A stretch of DNA of 64,000 nt. Source: Butyrivibrio fibrisolvens. Lineage in GTDB: Bacteria > Bacillota > Clostridia > Lachnospirales > Lachnospiraceae. Position numbers and translations under genes: made by a program. Shown one piece after another: positions 26,598 through 36,373 of the stretch; within the stretch, counting starts at the first letter, position 1, and each line of letters begins with the position of its first letter. The notes beneath the pieces were generated by a model. The model ran no database searches. It saw only the letters and a list, made by a program, of their open reading frames with translations, and was not told where the DNA came from. The stretch lies in NCBI RefSeq assembly GCF_037113525.1, contig NZ_CP146963.1, positions 1,178,001 to 1,242,000 of the forward strand. The letters run 5' to 3'.

Positions 26598-27335
26598 ATG
26601 GGGAAATTATACGCGCTTACTTCTGATGAAGTTACAGCTTTAGAGAAGGAGAATCAGGAACTTGTAAGATCACTTGCCGGAGAATGCATGGTCGTTCTTG
26701 AAAATGATGGAACACTTCCTCTTAAGAAAGGAGGAAAGAACAGTTGCATTATACGGAAGCGGTGCAAGACACACAGTTAAGGGTGGTACAGGATCAGGAG
26801 ATGTTAACCAAGAGAAGTTATCAATATCTATGAAGGTCTTAAGGCTGAAGGCTTTGATGTTGTGTCAGAAGACTGGCTTGATGAATATGACAAGATACTT
26901 TCAGATGCTGAAAGTAAGTACATGGATGATGTTAACAAAAAGGCGCAGGAGAAGCATGTTCCGCCTATCATGATCATGTTCTCCACACCATTCGTAAGTC
27001 CTGATGAGAATCTTATAACAGATGTTAAGGATACAGACGTTGCTATATATGTTATCAGCCGAAATTCAGGTGAAGGTGCTGACAGATTCAATGTTAAAAA
27101 GGACTACGAGCTTGATGATGCAGAGATTGCCAATATTAAGTTCCTTGCAGAAAACTATAAAAAGACAATCGTCCTTCTTAATACAGGCGCAGTGATCGAT
27201 ACTAAGCCTCTCAGAAATACAGAGGGAATAAACGCAGTTATGATAGTAGGCCAGATGGGTAACATCGGCGGTAATATCGTTGCTGATGTTCTTACAGGTA
27301 AGTCTGTTCCTTCAGGTAAGCTTACTGATACATGG
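26598..27335 (+). pseudogene. GH3 beta-glucosidase gene, 5' fragment, truncated and frameshifted
   Basis: It corresponds to codons 1-246 of the intact GH3 gene at 54013-56535. An extra G near 26730 and a missing T near 26818 throw about 29 codons out of frame and create a stop; the original frame is restored afterwards. Homology stops at 27335, where sequence of a minus-strand transposase gene begins. The catalytic module is entirely absent, so no active enzyme can be made. Confidence 0.9.
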
Positions 27336-27471
27336 AGCTAAAACTCCCTTGGCTGAGGCGTCATTAAAGAAAGCCGTAAGGGATGAGTAGTCTTCCCAGA
27401 GACCTGAAATGATTGGAGAGATAACAGAGTATCTCATAAGAGCAATGTTTTGTTGTTTTTTCCTGATCCAT
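27336..27471 (-). pseudogene. IS transposase 5' fragment at the repeat junction
   Basis: Read leftward from ATG at 27471 with AGGAGG upstream. After allowing for one extra T in a T-run (27456-27461) the frame gives 45 codons: the 20 seen at the window start, then ISGLWEDYSSLTAFFNDASA and KGVLA. The frame then runs into antisense GH3 sequence and soon stops. As written, the extra T shifts the frame after five codons. The 75 bases 27336-27410 occur only here in the window and presumably equal the sequence just left of base 1. Confidence 0.6.
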
Positions 27472-27533
27472 GGCGGATCCTCCTTTCGTTTTTTCTTAAG
27501 TATATGGAGGATCAGGAGAGAGTTCGTGCCAGG

Positions 27534-28051
27534 TTATGTGGTATTTAAGAAAAGGATATTTGGAGTACATTTAATCTGCATGAACTGACGCTTGAAGTAT
27601 TGAAAACAGCTGCTTATAAGGCTTTTGCTATCAACAGAAATACGTTCGGAGATAAGCCGTTGTTTCAGTGCTTCAGGTACATCCCGATGATGTATCTAAA
27701 GTTGCTCTCGTCAAAAGACAGAGCTGAGGAAAGAGTGATGCTTGAAAGCGTCTCTTTTTCATGAGCTGTGATTATCTGAAGGTGATCCTGGAATGATATC
27801 TGGGAATAAGGAACCATTGATGACAGAAGGATAGCGTGAGTGCGTCCACACTGATCGCATTTCACACGGCAGATCCTGAACATTACTTTTCCATCCTCGG
27901 TTTTAACATATCTGTTGTAATAACCATGGACGGATAGGCAGCCTGACTGACCACAAGGGCATTTGAGCTGATGGAACTGGAGATTGTTTAGGACAGAGTT
28001 GTAGAAACATGGTGTAATCGGATTGTTTTCTTCGACGTAAAGGGTTATCAT
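27534..28051 (-). pseudogene. DUF6431-type IS accessory gene, frameshifted in copy 2
   Basis: One C is missing from the CC pair present at 254-255 in copy 1. The frame stops after 128 codons instead of 172, losing the C-terminal helical part. A substitution (27685 against 275) also changes Arg to Gly just before the break. Confidence 0.65.
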
Positions 28052-28066
28052 TGTCTTGCATGTTTT

Positions 28067-28134
28067 CGTACACTTCTGTGTACGGAGTTGCTAAGGCAGG
28101 ATACCAAACTTTGGTCGGGGAGGGATCCTGCCTT
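28067..28134. promoter_or_regulatory. Two hairpins upstream of the IS operon (copy 2)
   Basis: Identical to 657-724: a 7-bp stem with TTCT loop and a 10-bp stem around a 22-base loop. From 28135 to about 28460 I see no gene. Confidence 0.5.
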
Positions 28135-28460
28135 TTATTGTCAGTAACTTTCCCATGATAACACAAAAGGCATGGCATTAAATAATCTGGCGTATTATGC
28201 ACCAGAATAAATAAGTCCACACCTTTAAATAAAGTGATTCAAAAACAGAATTTAGAACGCAGGTAAAGTAACAAACAACATTTTACTGGTATAGTGTGCG
28301 TACTGATTGTAGTGGTTTGTGTTACCTTCTTTAAGAAAAAGAAGCTCTTGTAAAGTAATCCATTTGTGAAAAGGTGTAAAAATAATCAGATGATTGTATT
28401 TAGTATTTGTATTTAAGAAACTACGCAAAAGTCACATATTCACATTGTCTTTCAAAAATG

Positions 28461-28493
28461 GCGCCGGAAATGTGGAAACCGGCGCTATTTTTT
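28461..28493 (+). terminator. Rho-independent terminator-like hairpin (copy 2)
   Basis: GCGCCGG / CCGGCGC stem followed by TATTTTTTT, unchanged from copy 1. Confidence 0.7.
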
Positions 28494-28524
28494 ATGGTAA
28501 TAATTGGGAAGATAATAGCACAGC

Positions 28525-28552
28525 GTGACATTGTTTTAAGGCTTTATATATT
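28525..28552 (+). promoter_or_regulatory. Candidate alpha-galactosidase promoter (copy 2)
   Basis: GTGACA, 16 bases, TATATT, as at 1115-1142. Confidence 0.35.
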
Positions 28553-28572
28553 GGAAAATGATTTTGTTATAC

Positions 28573-28635
28573 GTACATGGAAGTTAGAGTGAACTCCTAA
28601 CTTCTAAACATGTACTGAGTTACGGAACGTAACTC
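28573..28635 (+). promoter_or_regulatory. Stacked palindromes in alpha-galactosidase leader (copy 2, one base lost)
   Basis: Same two inverted repeats as at 1163-1226, but the first left arm reads GAAGTTAGAGT, lacking one G, so its stem has a one-base bulge. The second palindrome is perfect. Confidence 0.5.
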
Positions 28636-28691
28636 TATACATCCTGTATCCCGTACATAGAAGCGAATATAGAGATCAGAAAGGACATAAA

Positions 28692-30505
28692 ATGGCTACA
28701 GACAAGATCACCCGAACATCAAGACAGCATCCGCAGGAAATTGGTAGTAAAGAATACAGATATGACTCTTTTAACAATAACACCCCATTTGAAGGCAAAA
28801 AGAAAAGGCTACCTGCCATGGGCTGGAACAGCTGGAATGCATTTGGAAGTGGCAATACAGAAGCCCTGACCAAGGCTATGGCAGATAAATTCATAGAACT
28901 TGAACTGGACAAGGCAGGATATGAGTATCTTGTTCTTGATGATGGTTGTTATAACTCTGAAAGAGTAGATGGAAAGCTGACTAATGAGCCGCTTAAGTTC
29001 CCCAGTGGATTTAAGGCTCTGGCAGATTATATACATGAAAGAGGCCTTAAGTTTGGAATGTACAATGACATAGGAACCAACCTATGCGCAGGATCAGCAG
29101 TTGGTACCTGCGGATTTGAAGATGTAGACGCTGTAAGCTATACAGACTGGGATATAGATTTCCTTAAGGTAGATAACTGCTACTATCTGTGGGATAATGC
29201 AACTTTTTCTGCAGGAGAGAATGCAAGATTTACATATGCTCCAAGCATTAAGGAAGTTAAGCTTGTAGGTGCAGATGGAAAAGAGCTTGTACTTAATGCT
29301 GTAGCAGACGGAGTTGTTACAGGAAGACATGCTGTAGTAAAAGAAAACTATGTTACTAATATAGGTACTTTTGATGGAACTAATATAGGTAACACACCTG
29401 TTGGTGACCAGAGTAGTGAGCTTACATTTGATCTTAAAAACGCCTCTGAAGGCACCTATAAGCTGTATGTAACCTATGCTACAGGTAAAGAAGCAGGTGT
29501 AGGCCAGTGGCTTCAGGTTGCTGTATCAGATGGAAGTAATTTAGACTTCTTTTTGACAACCTTGTAGAAAGCACTGAAGGTACAGAAGACTTTAAGGAAA
29601 ACTATGTATGTGATGTAACTGTAAAAAGCGGTGATACAGTTCTTAGACTTATGAATCACAGACGTCAGGAAAATACACTTTGCTCCTATGCTGCAATGTA
29701 CAACTCCTTAAAAGAAGCTGATCCTAACAAGGATATACTCCTTTCAATCTGCGAATGGGGTAAGACAATGCCTGGCGACTGGGGATACAAAGTAGGAGAT
29801 TCCTGGAGAATCTTAAACGACATCACCTTCCAGGTAGGAAGAGACGGGGACCCTGGAAGAGGATACTGGGAAGCAGACGGAACCTGCAGCATAACCTCAC
29901 AGTATGATAAATGCGTTATTATGGACGAGTTCGCAAGCCCTGAAAGAGGTTGGAACGACCCGGATATGATGGTTATTGGAATGGGAGATGTAGATGAAAC
30001 TATGGCTAAGACTCATTTTGCCATGTGGTCTATGATGAACTCACCTCTTATGCTTGGCATGGACCTTAGAAAAGTTGAAAAGGGCGACTATATCTGGAAC
30101 ATAATAACCAACAAAGATATCATTGCCTTAAATCAGGATAAGCTCGGAGTTCAGGCTAAGAGAGTATGGTCTAGCCTTGCCGATAAGGATGCTGATAAGG
30201 TATACCTCATGGATCATAACAGAGTAGATATCCTCGCTAAGCCTCTTGAAAATGGTGATATCGCAGTAACATTTATTAACCTTGCTGGAGAAGATGTTAC
30301 TAATAAGATAGAAATCAGTCTTGATAATATACTTGAGTATATTGAAAACAAGATGGCAGATGCTGAAAGCTTTAAAGGCGCACAGACTTATCAGATCAAA
30401 GACCTCTGGACAGGAGAAGAGAGAAGCCTTTCAGGTAAGGTTATTGCTGTAGATGAGCTTAAGGCTCATGACAACGTGACTTTTAGAGTATCTCCAATTA
30501 GATAA
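28692..30505 (+). pseudogene. GH27 alpha-galactosidase gene, frameshifted in copy 2
   Basis: The T-run at 29550-29554 has five T instead of six. The frame goes wrong after residue 288 in the inserted module and stops at 29567; the remaining 284 codons are open from 29651. The nucleophile Asp and acid/base Asp end up on separate fragments. A silent C-to-T change lies at 29949. Probably a run-length sequencing error. Confidence 0.85.
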
Positions 30506-30575
30506 CTTCTTGAACTAGATTACAGAAACGAATAATTACTGCGTTTTTGGTAATGCTGAATATTGCTATAGCATT

Positions 30576-30608
30576 AAAGCCCTTCGGTCAAAACGAAGGG
30601 CTTTGTTT
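30576..30608 (+). terminator. Terminator after alpha-galactosidase (copy 2)
   Basis: AAAGCCCTTCG / CGAAGGGCTTT stem and 7-base loop as at 3168-3200. Confidence 0.85.
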
Positions 30609-30767
30609 ACGGCAATAAAAATTTTGCTGAGCCAAAAATGCTTTTTATCGGGTAAAACAAGCTTTTTGTCAGATTTTGTAGAGTAGGGATTTACATATAG
30701 ATACAATATACAATATACATTAGTTAACTAGGCTGTTTTGGGAAAAGCAGCCATTTGGGAGAATGAT

Positions 30768-32021
30768 ATGAAGAAAAAGGTTATTGCATTATTCTTAGCA
30801 GCTACATGCGTGATGGGCGGTTGTGGCAATCTGGATCTGGGTCTTAAAGAAGAGTCTTCTGAAGATAATACATCAGACGTATCTGAAGTGAGTAATGAAT
30901 CAGATACGTCAAAAGATGATGCAGAAGATGAAGCCAAAGAAAGCGATATAGAAGCTTCAAATGAAGATGAGGAAGATACCAAAGCTGTCGAAACTGATGA
31001 TACTGATGAAGCAATGGAAGATAGTATCCAAGTTGATTATAGAGTCATCTATTTATACGAAGAGGAGGTTGATTCTGTACCGGTAAGCATTGTTAAGACA
31101 GGTGCTTTCGACGATGGAGACGTATACTCTTACGATATAGTTTATGATGAGGATGTCATCGTCGATTATCACGGGGATCTCGACAGATTACACATAGGAA
31201 CGTTCCTGTTCAAGGAAGATGAGATTTATCTGATCACGGATACTAGAGATAATCATAAGGAACAGGATTTTTATGATTATGGAGTATTAGTTTATTCGGA
31301 AGAAGATTATAGCGATGAAAGATCTGGTTATAAAATAAAGCTTCATAATGATGGCTATCTTTGCAGATGCAGCTACTACGATACAATAAGTGAGTCAGGG
31401 GGAACAGGTTATTATGCAGAGTATGTCTTTGACAGCGATAAGGTGCTTACTTACTATAGATCCGGATATGGAGCAGAAGCTGAGCCTATTGAGATAACTA
31501 CAAATACGTATGAGGATATTGAAAATTTACTTTCCAAGGCTAATGAGTCTGAACTTACCAAAGAAGACGTTACTATAACCTACAATGGCTTTGATATTGG
31601 CCCTGATACAAGCTATCAGGAAATAATTAATGCACTATCTTATCCTGAAAACTTTGAGGATACCAATAATGGCTTTATTTCAGCACAAGAGGGATATAGA
31701 TGGCAGCTTGCTTATCCTGATGCTTTAGATTATAGCAGCGATTATGAAGTTAGAATTGTATGTGTAAGCCCGTCAATGGAATTTGAAGGCTCGGACACAT
31801 ATATGGATTTTATTTATTTGGGGATACCGACCAGAAGAGATATTTCAGAATATGATTCAATCTACAGTGTGATAGATGCATATGGAGCACCTGATGATAT
31901 TAGAGAGGGATCCTGGTCAGGATACACTGACATAGTTTATGAATTTGAAGGCCATGAACTTACGTTTACAGTTGCGGAAGACAACACCATTGTGTTTATT
32001 AAAATTGATTTTGCTGGCTGA
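30768..32021 (+). CDS. Acidic secreted lipoprotein, unknown function (copy 2)
   Basis: The protein is the same as that of 3360-4613 (417 residues, lipid Cys19, acidic linker, shared beta-rich domain, two SmpA/BLIP-like half repeats). After the stop, a run of four G replaces five in copy 1, shifting only the intergenic spacer. Confidence 0.8.
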   Translation: MKKKVIALFLAATCVMGGCGNLDLGLKEESSEDNTSDVSEVSNESDTSKDDAEDEAKESDIEASNEDEEDTKAVETDDTDEAMEDSIQVDYRVIYLYEEEVDSVPVSIVKTGAFDDGDVYSYDIVYDEDVIVDYHGDLDRLHIGTFLFKEDEIYLITDTRDNHKEQDFYDYGVLVYSEEDYSDERSGYKIKLHNDGYLCRCSYYDTISESGGTGYYAEYVFDSDKVLTYYRSGYGAEAEPIEITTNTYEDIENLLSKANESELTKEDVTITYNGFDIGPDTSYQEIINALSYPENFEDTNNGFISAQEGYRWQLAYPDALDYSSDYEVRIVCVSPSMEFEGSDTYMDFIYLGIPTRRDISEYDSIYSVIDAYGAPDDIREGSWSGYTDIVYEFEGHELTFTVAEDNTIVFIKIDFAG

Positions 32022-32104
32022 TTGGGGCTAAAGCCGTGATCGCTGATGGGGAGTATATGAAGAAAGTTAAATTGATATTATGTTTTAAAGAGGGAAAATG
32101 AAAT

Positions 32105-33136
32105 ATGAAAACATTAAAGAAAGCAGTAAAATCTATCATTGATAATTTGCTCCTTTTCACAGTGATCGCTGGCATCGTCTTTTATTTTTCTTCCCTCATT
32201 TTACATGAATTCGGTCTGCAATATAGATTTGGGATCAAAAGGATGGCTATAATTCTTTTTGTCTTATTCGCATTTTTGGGGATGATTCAGGTTATTTACC
32301 ATTTAAAAAGACTTCGAAGTCGCATATTATTAACAGTTGCCACTATAGTTACCATTATCGGATTATTTCCCTTTTGGATGTTTTGGGGAATTGCGTATAT
32401 GGATACTACGGAAGAAATCGTTGTGAGAAATGATAAGACGATGGTAGCAAGAGATGAATCAGAATTGTTCGGAGGCCCATCCATATTTTACTATGAATAT
32501 GATAATGCCATAGTTTGTGGCAAGGAAGCTGTTTATAAAGAAAATCATAATATAGGTAATCCATTTAATCCAAAAGATTATTATTTGCTTGCGTGCAAAT
32601 CAAAAGAAGGCAATCTGGAAAATATAAATCGATACACCTGGAATTGTTTTTTTACTATCTTTTCTGAAAAGTATGAATACCAGGTGCAGGAGTTTTTTGA
32701 TGAAAAGGTCAAGACAGTTGATGTGAAGCTTTCGCTGCTTGATGCTTGCGATGAGTACAGTATTTACTCGATGGACATAAGTTATGACGATGTTTCTGAA
32801 AGATACTTAAATGGATCTATAGACAGATATAATATCGGTAAGTTCATGATATACGATGATAGTATATATCTTTTGTATGATTATCAGGGTGACACGGCTC
32901 CTTCAAAAGATGATTTCCTGGAAAAAGGAATAAGATTTGAAGGCGGCGAAGATCATGAAAGAAACATTGATGGAATCATAGTTACCTATGATTACTGTGG
33001 CGAATGGACTATAAATGACACAAGAGAGCAGATGGATTATCACGCAGAATATGAATGGTCATACCACGAAGGCCTTACCTATTTCAGATCCTGGTATGGC
33101 GATGATAATGCTGTAATTGAGATTTCAAGGAATTGA
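32105..33136 (+). CDS. Three-TM membrane protein with shared extracellular domain (copy 2)
   Basis: The protein is the same as that of 4698-5729, with three N-terminal helices and the IGKFMIYDDSIYLL and LTYFRSWYG signature. Confidence 0.75.
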   Translation: MKTLKKAVKSIIDNLLLFTVIAGIVFYFSSLILHEFGLQYRFGIKRMAIILFVLFAFLGMIQVIYHLKRLRSRILLTVATIVTIIGLFPFWMFWGIAYMDTTEEIVVRNDKTMVARDESELFGGPSIFYYEYDNAIVCGKEAVYKENHNIGNPFNPKDYYLLACKSKEGNLENINRYTWNCFFTIFSEKYEYQVQEFFDEKVKTVDVKLSLLDACDEYSIYSMDISYDDVSERYLNGSIDRYNIGKFMIYDDSIYLLYDYQGDTAPSKDDFLEKGIRFEGGEDHERNIDGIIVTYDYCGEWTINDTREQMDYHAEYEWSYHEGLTYFRSWYGDDNAVIEISRN

Positions 33137-33151
33137 AAGATAAGGAAAAAT

Positions 33152-33577
33152 ATGAACGTTACAGTTAGAGAATTTACTCTTTCCATTATGAAAGATGATC
33201 ACGTTGGTGGAGAGACAATGCCAGACGATGAACTTTTTAAAGAAGCCTATAAAATGCAGGTAATAGACAACCAGGATTATCTCCATCCTGACGATTACAT
33301 TACAAGAAAGGCAGCAGCTAGAATAATACATCACACGCTTCTATATCTTTTGGATGAATTAGATGTAAGTGATATACGGCCTGCAAATGTACTTGTAGAC
33401 CTTTATGACTGCAGAACCTGTGTCCTTCACATTGCACAGGTTTATTGTAAAGGAATAATGGGATCCAGGAAGATTATGGATGATACTTCTGGCAAGACAT
33501 ATGAAATCTTTGATATGAACTCCGGAATCGAACATGAAGAAATGAATCTGATATTATCCAAAATTTGGGAAAGATAG
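33152..33577 (+). CDS. Small protein with two SLH-like repeats (copy 2)
   Basis: The 141-residue product is the same as that of 5745-6170, again 15 bases after the membrane protein gene. Confidence 0.6.
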   Translation: MNVTVREFTLSIMKDDHVGGETMPDDELFKEAYKMQVIDNQDYLHPDDYITRKAAARIIHHTLLYLLDELDVSDIRPANVLVDLYDCRTCVLHIAQVYCKGIMGSRKIMDDTSGKTYEIFDMNSGIEHEEMNLILSKIWER

Positions 33578-33658
33578 CCTGATATTTTTGAAAATGATCA
33601 GGAGTATATCAAGGAGTTTTGGTTGTAAGAACCAGGATGATAAGGGGAGAGAATTGGC

Positions 33659-35425
33659 ATGAAAAAAAGATTAGTAGCACTGCTATTAATATCAGCTACC
33701 ATTATGTCTGCATGTAGCGATAAAGATAATAAAGACGATAATAGCCAGGCGAATAAGCCAAATGAAGCTGTAACTGAAAGCGGTAAGACAGACAATAGTG
33801 AATCAGATAGTAGCTCAGACGATGAGTCTGACGCAGAATATGCATCACAGGTACAGACCCTTTATGACAACAGGCAGACCTGGGAATTTGCAGATGGATG
33901 TTATAAGATTCCCGGTGGCGATACAATTGACTTCGATGAATATGGATATGCTGTAACAGACCTTGATAATGACGGCAATATTGAGATTTTCGCATCAGGA
34001 TTTGCCGGAAGCGGCAGATTTTCTACAAGCCTTGTCTATGAATATGACGATGAAAAAGGCGTTATCATGTGGGATACCTCAAATCTTGCCTATGATGATT
34101 CGGAACCGGATTTCATCACAAAAATTTTGACAAATGATCCTAAACTTGACGGTAAATTACTATTAGCTGGCTTTGAATCAGAAGATAATGATGGCCTGTA
34201 TCTTGCCGCTGATTACGAAGTATACGGAGCTACAGGCGGTAAAACCAGTTATCTTAAGCTATCTGTAAATGATAATGCCATTACTTCAGAGCTTATTTCT
34301 TCTGAAACTACTGAATATACAACTGTGAAGTATGCAGATGAAGATGGAAATGATGTTTCCTTCGATTCTTTTACCGGACTTATCAGAATGGCATTCTATA
34401 ACTGTGATGAGAGTTTTAAATCTAGTAATATATTCAAAGAAGTGACCCTCGATATTATTCAGGATTCATACGATTCTATTGCGGATGAAACTAGTCTTCA
34501 TCTGGAAGAGTTAATACCTGAAAACTCTGCTTCAGAGTTAAACGAAACTGTATCGGACAACATCGAAATAACCGTAAATGATTCTTTGCTCGATTATAGT
34601 GATATTGATGAAGAATCCAGGCAGCTTTACAGAGACTTCTTGGAAGGAAAAGCTACAGCTATCTATAAGGATCCGGAATCTGATACTTCTGAAAATAAGA
34701 TTTTCAAAAGCGCCTTGAAACAAGGAAACAGCTATTCTTTTGATGAGTTAAAAGAAGTATATTTAAATGAAAATGATTACTCAGAATATGTAAAAACAAC
34801 TTGCACATATATAGATTGTGGTCTTGACGGAGAATATGAGCTTTTCGTTCAAAACGAATATTCCATGTATTGTTTTACTAAATATGTTCTCAAAAACATA
34901 GATGGCGAGCTATATATATGCTTTACTGGAGATTCCAGAGAGCATAAATGGAATGAAATGCTTGAAAATGGCTACTACAGCTATACCTGGAATATAGACG
35001 GATTAAACCATTGGGGAAGCTGCTATTACATAGATGCCAACGGTGATTGTCATTACCTTTATTCGCAAGGTTTTGGTGGATGCAGCAGAAGCTACGGAGA
35101 TGAAACACTAATAGTAAGCCTCCCCGATGATGTTTACGGGGAGTTTGATGAAATTGGAAACATCGAATATTCAACATATTCCTTCTCTGATAGCTATTCT
35201 GCGCCTCATTACATGTATGACCTTATTTTGTTTGATCCAGATGGCGAAGAAATTGAAAGAAACGATGAATCGGAAGATTTATATAACCGAGTTGAAGAAC
35301 TGTACGAAGCATGTAGCAATACAATTGTGTCAGAAGAAGAGGCTGAAGAATCAATGAGAAACGCTAGACAGGCAGTAGGTTTAACAGATGAAATCTATGA
35401 AGCTGAAGTCGGCTACTATGAATAA
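33659..35425 (+). CDS. Large secreted lipoprotein with EF-hand-like loop (intact copy)
   Basis: This 588-residue protein starts with the lipoprotein signal MKKRLVALLLISATIMSAC (lipid Cys19) and a Ser/Asp-rich linker to about residue 60. A beta-rich N-terminal domain (about 65-230) contains DLDNDGNIEIFASGF, a calcium-binding-loop pattern as found in VCBS/FG-GAP-like and dockerin-type repeats. A middle segment (about 230-350) and a Tyr- and acid-rich C-terminal domain with several Cys (CTYIDCG, GSCYYIDANGDCHYL) follow. It should be tethered outside the membrane. It is the last gene of the four-gene secreted cluster and ends before a terminator. I do not recognise the family. Copy 1 has this gene split by a one-base loss. 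Confidence 0.8.
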   Translation: MKKRLVALLLISATIMSACSDKDNKDDNSQANKPNEAVTESGKTDNSESDSSSDDESDAEYASQVQTLYDNRQTWEFADGCYKIPGGDTIDFDEYGYAVTDLDNDGNIEIFASGFAGSGRFSTSLVYEYDDEKGVIMWDTSNLAYDDSEPDFITKILTNDPKLDGKLLLAGFESEDNDGLYLAADYEVYGATGGKTSYLKLSVNDNAITSELISSETTEYTTVKYADEDGNDVSFDSFTGLIRMAFYNCDESFKSSNIFKEVTLDIIQDSYDSIADETSLHLEELIPENSASELNETVSDNIEITVNDSLLDYSDIDEESRQLYRDFLEGKATAIYKDPESDTSENKIFKSALKQGNSYSFDELKEVYLNENDYSEYVKTTCTYIDCGLDGEYELFVQNEYSMYCFTKYVLKNIDGELYICFTGDSREHKWNEMLENGYYSYTWNIDGLNHWGSCYYIDANGDCHYLYSQGFGGCSRSYGDETLIVSLPDDVYGEFDEIGNIEYSTYSFSDSYSAPHYMYDLILFDPDGEEIERNDESEDLYNRVEELYEACSNTIVSEEEAEESMRNARQAVGLTDEIYEAEVGYYE

Positions 35426-35471
35426 ATAATACTAATTATCTAAATTGTGACCGAGGTCAAAGCAAAAGGAA

Positions 35472-35510
35472 AAGAAGCGATGTGTTATATAACAAGTCGC
35501 TTCTTTTTTT
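35472..35510 (+). terminator. Terminator after lipoprotein cluster (copy 2)
   Basis: AAGAAGCGA / TCGCTTCTT stem with T-run, as at 8064-8102. Confidence 0.85.
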
Positions 35511-35635
35511 AGTGATCATTTGATAGAATGGTGAAGCTGACGCCATTATCGCTCAGATTCTTCAATCTGGCACAAATAAGACATAAAGCATAATCGTGTA
35601 TAGACATCATGATAATAGCACAAGGAGGCACAAAT

Positions 35636-36277
35636 ATGCTTGGAAGAACACATTTTTTTGTAGGAATAGCTACTGCACTTATAGCCTTAAGACCGGAATC
35701 ATTACCTGTTGTAGTAGCAGGAACCGGAGCTGCAGCTATAGGAGGAGTAATAAGTGACATTGATTCAGGAACATCTACAGCCCATAAGGAAGCTGACAAG
35801 ATAGTTGTAGCGGCTTCACTGGCTTTGGGAGCTGTGATCATAATAGAGTACAATTTTCATATTGGTATATACAGAAGACTTCTTGCTGATAGTAACCTCT
35901 ATCGGATCATGACAGGGAGCCTCGCTTTTATTTTGCTATGTGTATTTGGGATGAGGCAGCCTCACAGATCATTTATGCATTCGCTACTTGCACTTTTTTT
36001 ATTATCATCATGTGTAGGAATAATATTCCCTGAAGTAACGCCGTATTTCACAATTGGCTATGCATCACATCTGATAATAGATCTTCTTAACAGAAAGCGT
36101 GAAAAGATATTCTGGCCCATGAAAAAAGGATATAGCTTCAACCTTTGCTCATCCAAAGGGTATGTAAATAAGATGATGATGATTGCCGGAATATTAATAT
36201 CAGTGATATACATTTCAACACTTCCATATGTGCAGGAGGCGTATGCTGCCATGCTGGCTGTATTGGGGTTGAACTAG
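35636..36277 (+). CDS. YdjM/DUF457-family membrane protein (copy 2)
   Basis: The 213-residue product is the same as that of 8228-8869. The start is chosen by AGGAGG at 35623-35628. Confidence 0.85.
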   Translation: MLGRTHFFVGIATALIALRPESLPVVVAGTGAAAIGGVISDIDSGTSTAHKEADKIVVAASLALGAVIIIEYNFHIGIYRRLLADSNLYRIMTGSLAFILLCVFGMRQPHRSFMHSLLALFLLSSCVGIIFPEVTPYFTIGYASHLIIDLLNRKREKIFWPMKKGYSFNLCSSKGYVNKMMMIAGILISVIYISTLPYVQEAYAAMLAVLGLN

Positions 36278-36290
36278 TGCGCTTCATTTT

Positions 36291-36371
36291 GTTACCCGAA
36301 AACGTAGAGAGCCCCGTCCTCGCCCCAAATGAATAGGGGCGAGGACGGGGCGGCATTACCTTCCGGGTAAC
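36291..36371. repeat. Nested GC-rich inverted repeat (copy 2)
   Basis: The 16-bp inner and 8-bp outer stems are unchanged from 8883-8963. Confidence 0.8.
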
Positions 36372-36373
36372 CC

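Larger units (their letters stand above)
1..27335. repeat. Copy 1 of 27.3-kb near-identical direct repeat
   Basis: The sequence from the first base to 27335 recurs at 27411-54750 in the same order and orientation. The coordinate offset drifts only between 27407 and 27415, through about 13 small indels, mostly in runs of one base. I noticed substitutions at 215, 275 and 2541. From 7269 to 26153 the offset stays constant at 27408. Copy 1 ends inside the GH3 gene. It carries frameshifts in the lipoprotein (near 7268), the third HD-GYP gene (near 26154) and GH3 (near 26730 and 26818). The left end coincides with the window edge, so its true extent to the left is unknown. Confidence 0.97.

Noticed and set aside
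26598..27341. A short independent protein at 26862-27341
   Set aside because: It is the restored frame of the truncated GH3 gene, not a separate gene; no ribosome-binding site precedes it.
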